NCBI RefSeq assembly: GCF_000724625.1
Contig: NZ_CP007139.1
Location: 1,612,001-1,676,000, forward strand
DNA from: Fimbriimonas ginsengisoli Gsoil 348
GTDB taxonomy: Bacteria; Armatimonadota; Fimbriimonadia; Fimbriimonadales; Fimbriimonadaceae
Reading direction: 5' to 3'
DNA: 64,000 bases
Below are positions 58,567-64,000 of this stretch, one piece after another. Under the pieces are notes generated by a model. The model was not told where the DNA came from and ran no database searches. It worked only from the letters and a program-made list of their open reading frames with translations. Every line of letters begins with the position of its first letter. The first letter of the stretch is position 1. A program made the position numbers and the translations under genes.

Positions 58567-60504
58567 CTACTTTACGTTCGTCCCTTCGGGGGCCTCCCGA
58601 TCCGGCTGAAGCAGGATCGCCCCTCCCTCGGAATCCGTGGCGGCGAGCAGCATCCCCTGGCTTTCTACGCCGCGTAGCTTGGCCGGCTTCAGGTTTGTAC
58701 AGACAACCACCTGCCGCCCGATAAGGTCTTCCGCGCCGTAATTCTTCCGAATCCCGGCGACGATTTGGCGACGCTCGTCGCCGATGACGACCTGAAGCTT
58801 CATCAGTTTGTCGGAACCCTCTAGCGGCTCGGCCTCGAAGACCCGGCCGATGCGGAGCTGAACCTTGACGAAATCTTCAATCCCGATCTCAGGCGCTGCC
58901 TTTGGTTGGGCGACTGGCGGCGTGGATGGCTTGGATTCCACATTCTTTGGCTCCACTCGCTTCGCATCCTCCTTTTTTGTGAGTTCCAGCCTTGGAAAGA
59001 TCGGACGTGGAGTTTGCAGGATCGTTCCCGCAGGGAGGGATTCGTCCCGCCCAATAGAGTCCCAAGTCCTAGTCGGTTCGAGATTGAGCTGGCTAGCGAT
59101 CGCATCCGCTGCCGAGGGGATCGTCGGCCGGACCAAACCCTCGCACGCTCGAAGGCATAGAAGCATCGACTTCATCACCGATCCAAGGGCTGGATCGTTC
59201 GATTTCGAAAGCGCCCACGGCGCGCGGGTGTCGATGTACTTGTTCAGGAACCTCACCAGGCCCCAAGCCGCTTCCACGGCGCGCCCGATCTCGCAGGCAT
59301 CCATCGCCACGGCGTACGCCTGCTTGGCGGTTTCGATCGCTTCGATCGCCTCCGGTTCAGGAGCCGCATCGGGGACCTCGCCCCCTACGAACTTCTGGGC
59401 CATCGCCAGCGACCGGTTCAGCGCATTGCCGAGGTCGTTGGCGAGGTCGGTGTTGTATCGCTGGTCGAAATCCTCATAGGTGAAGGTGGAATCCGATTCC
59501 AGCGGGAAAGTAGCCGTGAGGTAGTGCCGCAATACGTCGACGGCAAGGTCTTGAGAGATCCCGGCCTTGGCGGCGAACTCAGTGGCCAACTCGATCGGCC
59601 GGACGACGTTCCCTTTCGACTTGGAAATCTTCTCTCCGCCGAGCAGAACCCACCCATGGGCGGCGACCGTATCGAACAACGGGAGGCCGACACCCATCAG
59701 CATCGCGGGCCAGAGCGTCGCGTGGAACCGGGTGAGGATATCTTTGCCTACCCACTGCACGCGCGCCGGCCATCGATCTTCCCATCCCGCATCCGGCCAC
59801 CCGGTCGCGGTGACGTAGTTGATGACGGCATCGAACCAGACATAGATCACCTTATCGGGCTCGTCCGGCACGGCGATGCCCCAGCCGGGATTCCGGCGGG
59901 TAATCGACACGTCCCGAAGGCCTTGCTTGATAAAGCTCACCACCTCGTTCTTTCGGTTCTCCGGGCGGATGAACCCAGGGTTCGCCTCGATATGACGCAA
60001 AATTGCGTCTCCAAACGCCGAAAGCCGAAAGAAGTAGTTGTCTTCGCTAACCCAGCGAACCGGATTTCCATCCGGGCTCTTCCCGTCGACCAGGTCCTCT
60101 TCTCGGAAATACGTCTCGGTGGAAACGTCGTACCATCCCTCGTACTTCCCAAGATAAACGTGGCCGGCTTCGCGCAGCCGTCGGAAGAGCTCTTGGGACG
60201 CGCGGATGTGGCGCGGCTCGGAGGTCCGAACGAACTCGTCGTACGAGATCTTGACCGCATCGAAGACGGAGCGGAAGCGGTCGGCGATCTCGGCGACGAA
60301 CTCGTGGGGATCTCGTCCGGCGGCTTGAGCGGCTTCTTGAATCTTTAAGCCGTTCTCATCCGTACCCACCTGCAGGAAGACATCCTCACCACGCATCCGC
60401 AGATACCGAGCCGTCACATCCCCCGAAAGATCGGTGAGGATATTTCCGATGTGCGGCACGCTGTTGACGTACGGTATGGCGGTACAGATGGTGGTTTTTG
60501 GCAT
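58567..60504 (-). CDS. metG: Methionyl-tRNA synthetase
   Basis: This is a 645-residue class I synthetase. HIGN (18-21) and KISKS (within GGEKISKSKGNVV, about residue 297) are the ATP-binding signatures. IVVWFDAVINYVT-type sequence appears as VIYVWFDAVINYV. A C-terminal ~105-residue tRNA-binding domain (IGIEDFVKVQLRIGRVFEAEPLEGSDKLMKL) matches the Met/Tyr/EMAP type. The N-terminal zinc-knuckle cysteines of the MetG1 type are not seen, so it looks like the MetG2 type. It is an essential gene, with the GGDEF gene 17 bp downstream. Confidence 0.96.
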   Translation of the reverse strand: MPKTTICTAIPYVNSVPHIGNILTDLSGDVTARYLRMRGEDVFLQVGTDENGLKIQEAAQAAGRDPHEFVAEIADRFRSVFDAVKISYDEFVRTSEPRHIRASQELFRRLREAGHVYLGKYEGWYDVSTETYFREEDLVDGKSPDGNPVRWVSEDNYFFRLSAFGDAILRHIEANPGFIRPENRKNEVVSFIKQGLRDVSITRRNPGWGIAVPDEPDKVIYVWFDAVINYVTATGWPDAGWEDRWPARVQWVGKDILTRFHATLWPAMLMGVGLPLFDTVAAHGWVLLGGEKISKSKGNVVRPIELATEFAAKAGISQDLAVDVLRHYLTATFPLESDSTFTYEDFDQRYNTDLANDLGNALNRSLAMAQKFVGGEVPDAAPEPEAIEAIETAKQAYAVAMDACEIGRAVEAAWGLVRFLNKYIDTRAPWALSKSNDPALGSVMKSMLLCLRACEGLVRPTIPSAADAIASQLNLEPTRTWDSIGRDESLPAGTILQTPRPIFPRLELTKKEDAKRVEPKNVESKPSTPPVAQPKAAPEIGIEDFVKVQLRIGRVFEAEPLEGSDKLMKLQVVIGDERRQIVAGIRKNYGAEDLIGRQVVVCTNLKPAKLRGVESQGMLLAATDSEGGAILLQPDREAPEGTNVK

Positions 60505-60825
60505 GAAGCTAGATTTTACTGTCCTGCCCGACCGGTTCCTCGTCTAGCGCTGCAAGGCAACGCTTGTTCGATTGCGCAATGGGCTATTTCGCGCCTCGTG
60601 CGGTTATCTTCATGGAACTGTGACCCATGCGCAACCCTCCTTCGCCAAGAATTGGCGGTTTGGTCGAAAAAGATTACTGGTAAAAATACGTAAGTGATAT
60701 GCCCACAGGTTCATTCCGTTTGAATTCAGCGGGTGGCTCGAAATATCTACGGAGCCTTTGCCCCTGGAAGAAAGCCTCGCGACGAGGCGGAGAATTGTGC
60801 GTTAGGCCCCCGCTCGAACAGTGTT
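60505..60825. other. Intergenic region with no gene seen
   Basis: A 321-bp gap between the metG start and the serine hydrolase stop, both on the minus strand. It is locally AT-richer near 60660-60720 and probably holds the metG promoter. No convincing reading frame, RNA gene or repeat was recognised. Confidence 0.5.
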
Positions 60826-62229
60826 TCAATATCGCGTATTTAGCGTAACGAAATAAGCCAGCGCGTTTCCCATCCTCTCACCCTTTTCGCGCTTTGAAAC
60901 CGTCACCGCAGCCCCCTCGAGACGCTCGGTGCTTTGAAGCTTGAGCTCGAGGTGAATCCGGTAAGGCCGGCGTCCGGCATCCTCGGTTCCAATGTCCCCG
61001 TCAAACACGCCGAGCAGACGGCCTTCGCGAAGTTGGACCTCTTCGACCGCATGCGAGGAACCGTCCAAAGTCGCGGTCGCCGAATGGGGACCGGTGATAT
61101 CGAGCTCGAGCCGCCGGTTACCGGCGTAGGTCTCGATACTCCCGTTCCATTTCCGCGCCCACTCTGGCGGTACTGACTGGATCGGCGAGACGAGGCCTTC
61201 AGATTCCGCCGCGAGGCGTGCTCGAAACTCGGGTGAAACCGCGGCCAGCGCTTCGTCGGCGGCGCGGTTGGCGAGCGGACTTTCGCCGTTGGTGAGCACG
61301 GCAATCACCAGATCCAGGGACGGGACGAGCCTTAGAATTGTCGACACACCGCCCATAGAACCGGTATGGCCGACGGTTCGGTATCCGAGGCGGTCCTCGT
61401 TAACCGCCCAGCCGAACCCATATCCCCGATCGCCTTCGATTTGAACCGTCGCCCGCTGCATCTCGTTCAGCGCGGCGAAAGAAAGGAGCGAGGGACCATT
61501 CCCAAGATGGAACCGCCCGAAGGCGAGTAGGTCTTCGACGCTGGAAAACGCCGCCGACCCTCCTGGGTGATCGAAGTCATAGTCGGGATAGGCCCATCCT
61601 TCCGGGCTATATCTCGTCGCCGCCGAGTGGGTCGCTCCGATCGACGAGCCGGCCATCCCCAGCGGCAAGAACACCTCATCTCGCATGAATTCCGCGTAGG
61701 ATCGGCCGGAGATCCGCTCGACAAGATAGTCGAGAAGGCCATATCCGAGGTTGGAATAATGGTGCCTCTCCCCCGGCGTCGAAAAGAGCTTCCCGTACCG
61801 GCGGATCGTCTCGTCCATGGCCGGCGGCCGATACGGCTCGTCGGCATAGAAGAACTGATAGTGCAGCGGCAACCCCGCCGAGTGGTTTGCCACCCGGCGA
61901 ACCGTGGCCGCTTCCGCGTCCCCCACCTTCCCTTCCACCTTGGCGTCTCCCAGGTAACGATTGATCGGCGCATCCAGATCGACGAGCCCTCCTTCGGCCA
62001 GCAGCACCACCGCCGTCGCCGTCATCGGCTTGGTGATCGAAGCAAGCGAGTAGGGAGTGAAAGGAAAAGCGGCGCGAGCGGCCCCCTTGTCGGCGACGCC
62101 GGCCGCGCCAAGGAGAAGCGTTTCGTCGCCACGGGCGATTCCGTAGGCGATCGAAGGCAAAGCGACGGGATCGATGGCGGCCCGTAGCCGCAACTCGAAC
62201 TCGGCAAGGGACGTGGGAAGATCGCTCAC
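60826..62229 (-). CDS. Serine hydrolase of the class C beta-lactamase family
   Basis: This is a 467-residue protein with SxxK as SITK (LASITKPMTATAVV), YxN as YSN (HHYSNLGYGLLDYLV) and the third motif HTG (TVGHTGSMGGVST), all three in the order of beta-lactamase-family esterases and DD-peptidase-like enzymes. ANHSAGLPLHY is the usual loop between the first two. A C-terminal ~110-residue beta domain follows (about 350-467). No signal peptide is obvious, so it may be cytosolic or use a different export path. It is divergent from the gene at 62264 with 34 bp between starts. Confidence 0.85.
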   Translation of the reverse strand: MSDLPTSLAEFELRLRAAIDPVALPSIAYGIARGDETLLLGAAGVADKGAARAAFPFTPYSLASITKPMTATAVVLLAEGGLVDLDAPINRYLGDAKVEGKVGDAEAATVRRVANHSAGLPLHYQFFYADEPYRPPAMDETIRRYGKLFSTPGERHHYSNLGYGLLDYLVERISGRSYAEFMRDEVFLPLGMAGSSIGATHSAATRYSPEGWAYPDYDFDHPGGSAAFSSVEDLLAFGRFHLGNGPSLLSFAALNEMQRATVQIEGDRGYGFGWAVNEDRLGYRTVGHTGSMGGVSTILRLVPSLDLVIAVLTNGESPLANRAADEALAAVSPEFRARLAAESEGLVSPIQSVPPEWARKWNGSIETYAGNRRLELDITGPHSATATLDGSSHAVEEVQLREGRLLGVFDGDIGTEDAGRRPYRIHLELKLQSTERLEGAAVTVSKREKGERMGNALAYFVTLNTRY

Positions 62230-62263
62230 GTTCGCAGTATCGCGGATCGGTCAATATTATCGC

Positions 62264-63265
62264 GTGACCGACTCTACGCGCATCGAGACCGGGTTTATCG
62301 AATGGCTGCGAGAATCCGACTGGCAAAACGCTTACGCGGAGTTCCTTCTCGAATTCTTCAGCGAGTTCGCCGAGCTCACCGGCCAGGACGTGTTCCAGGT
62401 CATCCCTAGCCTGCCTGAAGAGGTTGCCGCCGAAGCGCTCGCCTGCGCCCTCGACCAGTTCGCCACCGAGTCGTACGAAGAGTTCACTGGAAAGAAGGAG
62501 ACTCCCATCGACGCATTCCTCTTCGAGTGCGGCGACCAGTACGAAACTGCGGAAGTCGACTACCTGGTCGCCCTACGATCTTCGAAGCCTGACCTTTACG
62601 ATGTCGTGGAGCTTGACGAGGAAAGCGTCGTTCTCAAGTCCCTTTTGGACCCTGCGGCGGCGACTGTAAAGGTCGCCGAGCCGCTCGGGATGTCGCCGGA
62701 TCCTGGCGACGCTGTGTTCGCCCGCGTGATCGAAGAGGGAGATATCCGCCGCTTTACTCAGGGGGTGGTGGTTCTGTCTTCTCAGAGCCGGACCGAAGTG
62801 GTCGAAATGTTCGAAGCGGCAGTTAAGGACTACCTCAAGGAGCTACCGAAGCTGATCCGCAAGGATCCACAACAGCTTCGCGCCGCCCGGTCCGCGGTTC
62901 GACAGGGACTCTCCGCGATCGTCGTCGCCCTGTGGATCGACGAGATGGATACCACGTTCGACACGTCGGGCATCCTCAAATACGCCTATCAGATCCTCGT
63001 CCCGGTGCCGGAGATTGAAGAGGCGCTCGACCGGGTGATGGAGCGGAGTCCAGAGCCGGGGGTGCAGGCCTGGGCGGCCATTAACGACACCCAGATGCTG
63101 GCCGTAGTGACGATCGAGGAGGAGATGCTCCTCTTCGCCGTCCCTGATGAGGACACCGCCACGATCATTCACGAGCGGCTCCAGAACCTTCTCGGCGACC
63201 GAATCGGCGAGCAGGTCGCGCTGGCCGACTTCGAAGACGAAGACGACGATCTTCCTGCCGAATAG
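62264..63265 (+). CDS. Hypothetical acidic protein
   Basis: This is a 333-residue protein from GTG 62264 (VTDSTRIETGFIEWLRESD); upstream frame is antisense to the serine hydrolase. It is strongly acidic, contains few Cys and ends EDEDDDLPAE. It looks mostly helical, with a middle beta-rich segment (GDAVFARVIEEGDIRRFTQGVVVLSS). I do not recognise a family. It may be a stress- or housekeeping-related cytosolic protein. The 34-bp spacing to the divergent neighbour suggests that overlapping promoters control both. Confidence 0.55.
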   Translation: MTDSTRIETGFIEWLRESDWQNAYAEFLLEFFSEFAELTGQDVFQVIPSLPEEVAAEALACALDQFATESYEEFTGKKETPIDAFLFECGDQYETAEVDYLVALRSSKPDLYDVVELDEESVVLKSLLDPAAATVKVAEPLGMSPDPGDAVFARVIEEGDIRRFTQGVVVLSSQSRTEVVEMFEAAVKDYLKELPKLIRKDPQQLRAARSAVRQGLSAIVVALWIDEMDTTFDTSGILKYAYQILVPVPEIEEALDRVMERSPEPGVQAWAAINDTQMLAVVTIEEEMLLFAVPDEDTATIIHERLQNLLGDRIGEQVALADFEDEDDDLPAE

Positions 63266-63302
63266 GTTTAACCTATCGGGGCTGTGCAGGCGCTTAAGGG
63301 AT

Positions 63303-63352
63303 TCACACGACCAGGATGGTCGTGATACACATGGGCTGGAAGCCCATGCCAC
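63303..63352. repeat. Compound hairpin-module repeat (inverted orientation)
   Basis: CACGACCA-GGA-TGGTCGTG, then TACAC and CATGGGCT-GGA-AGCCCATG. This is the reverse of the module pair at 4819-4861 and 46903-46943, with the first stem base changed from CACGGGC to CATGGGC and both arms altered together. It occupies the gap before the NCS1 gene. Confidence 0.7.
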
Positions 63353-63373
63353 CGGTTGGCCGGCTTTTCTTAG

Positions 63374-64000
63374 ATGAGCGACCTTAAATTAGAGAATCTC
63401 GACCTTCGTCCAACGACGGACGAACAGCGCACCTGGACTTGGGTGCACTACGCGGCGCTCTGGGTGGGAATGGCGCACTGCGTGCCGACCTGGCTGATGG
63501 CGGGAAGCCTGATCGCGCTCGGCCTCACGTGGTGGCAAGTCATCGGGATCATGGCTCTGGGCAACCTGATCGTGCTCGTCCCGGTGGTCATGAACTCACA
63601 CGCAGGAACCCGCTACGGCATCCCGTTTCCAGTCCTCGCCCGCGCCTCCTTCGGAACTCGCGGCGCGAACATCCCGGCGCTTTTTCGCGGATTGGTGGCG
63701 GTCGGCTGGTTCGGAATCCAAGTGCATATCGGCGGAGGAGCCCTCCTTTCGCTCGTCGAGTACGTGGTACCCGGCGTCGCGAAACTGAACGACACCGAGT
63801 TCCTCAGTCAGGGGCTGGCTAACTGGATCTCCTTCGGGGTCTTTCTCTGGCTGAACCTGGTGGTGCTTCGCCGGGGCATGGAGCGGCTCAAGAAGTTCGA
63901 GCTATGGGCCGCGCCGCTCGTGCTTCTTTTTTCGTTCGCCCTCTGCATCTGGGCCGTGATGGCCGCCGGCGGCGTTGGTCCGGTCGTGAACGCCCCGCAT
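63374..64000 (+). CDS. NCS1 family nucleobase/cation symporter, 3' partial
   Basis: The first 209 residues of a membrane transporter run off the window end without a stop. The start MSDLKLENLDLRPTTDEQRTWTWVHYAALW and the TM-helix pattern (GMAHCVPTWLMAGSLIALGLTWWQ, NLIVLVPVVMNSHAGTRYGIPFPVLARASFG) are typical of the NCS1 (purine, cytosine, allantoin or hydantoin) transporters. The motif NSHAGTRYGIPFPVLARASFG is a strong family signature. It should import a nucleobase or ureide with Na+ or H+. Partner catabolic genes are presumably beyond the window. Confidence 0.9.
   Translation, partial: MSDLKLENLDLRPTTDEQRTWTWVHYAALWVGMAHCVPTWLMAGSLIALGLTWWQVIGIMALGNLIVLVPVVMNSHAGTRYGIPFPVLARASFGTRGANIPALFRGLVAVGWFGIQVHIGGGALLSLVEYVVPGVAKLNDTEFLSQGLANWISFGVFLWLNLVVLRRGMERLKKFELWAAPLVLLFSFALCIWAVMAAGGVGPVVNAPH

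Noticed and set aside
1-64000. CRISPR arrays, prophage modules or insertion sequences
   Set aside because: No regularly spaced direct repeats, cas genes, integrase, terminase or transposase were seen; the repeats present are dispersed hairpins.

Overview
This is a GC-rich, gene-dense chromosomal segment from a free-living, Gram-negative-type bacterium. The mix points to an Armatimonadota (Fimbriimonas-like) organism or a Planctomycetes/Acidobacteria-like relative: DUF1501/DUF1800 pair, a planctomycete-type cytochrome c lipoprotein, ECF sigma/anti-sigma pairs, many secreted hydrolases, Uma2 proteins and families of short palindromic intergenic repeats. That placement is inference from gene content. 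No 16S gene, prophage, CRISPR array or intact IS element was seen.

Layout. 1-12.9 kb: glycan degradation and transport (a partial putative glycan-active protein, a GH99/71-like hydrolase, MFS exporter, S10 carboxypeptidase, Uma2 protein, RimO, GH31 glucosidase with PA14, serine hydrolase). 12.9-22.5 kb: repeat-rich stretch with the tmRNA gene (minus strand), an Ig-like-repeat lipoprotein, a DHA2 MFS transporter bracketed by an imperfect ~100-bp direct repeat, a calpain-like protease with an EF-hand, a MoeZ-type E1/rhodanese protein facing a MoaD/ThiS-like protein and a BNR-repeat protein, and a frameshifted second Uma2 gene. 22.5-33 kb: aldo/keto reductase, a GNAT-CHY zinc finger fusion, AcpS, ECF sigma with zinc anti-sigma factor, two tandem metallophosphoesterases, PEP carboxylase, RecX and RNase Y. 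33-41.5 kb: CPA1 antiporter, DUF885 protein, an anchored protein with a pseudopilin-like tail, an ArgD-ArgF fusion, a tiny lipoprotein with clear promoter and terminator, and an M48 protease. 41.5-43.7 kb: a small AT-richer accessory patch of unknown or broken genes. 43.7-52.2 kb: DUF1800/DUF1501 operon, TIM-barrel isomerase, DUF1460 amidase-like protein, cytochrome c lipoprotein, DedA, GNAT and a second pseudopilin-tail protein. 52.4-53.7 kb: a toxin-antitoxin-like HTH/nucleotidyltransferase pair behind a perfect palindrome. 54-64 kb: TAT-exported metallophosphoesterase-cupredoxin with sigma/anti-sigma genes, HtpX, PAS-GGDEF cyclase, MetG, serine hydrolase, an unknown acidic protein and the start of an NCS1 transporter.

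Most genes are housekeeping or nutrient scavenging in short operons. The most unusual items are the ArgD-ArgF fusion (two arginine enzymes that are not consecutive in the standard pathway), the GNAT-CHY fusion with start codons only 15 bp from its divergent neighbour, the E1/rhodanese + MoaD + BNR neighbourhood, and several families of intergenic hairpins whose stems differ between copies by compensating changes.
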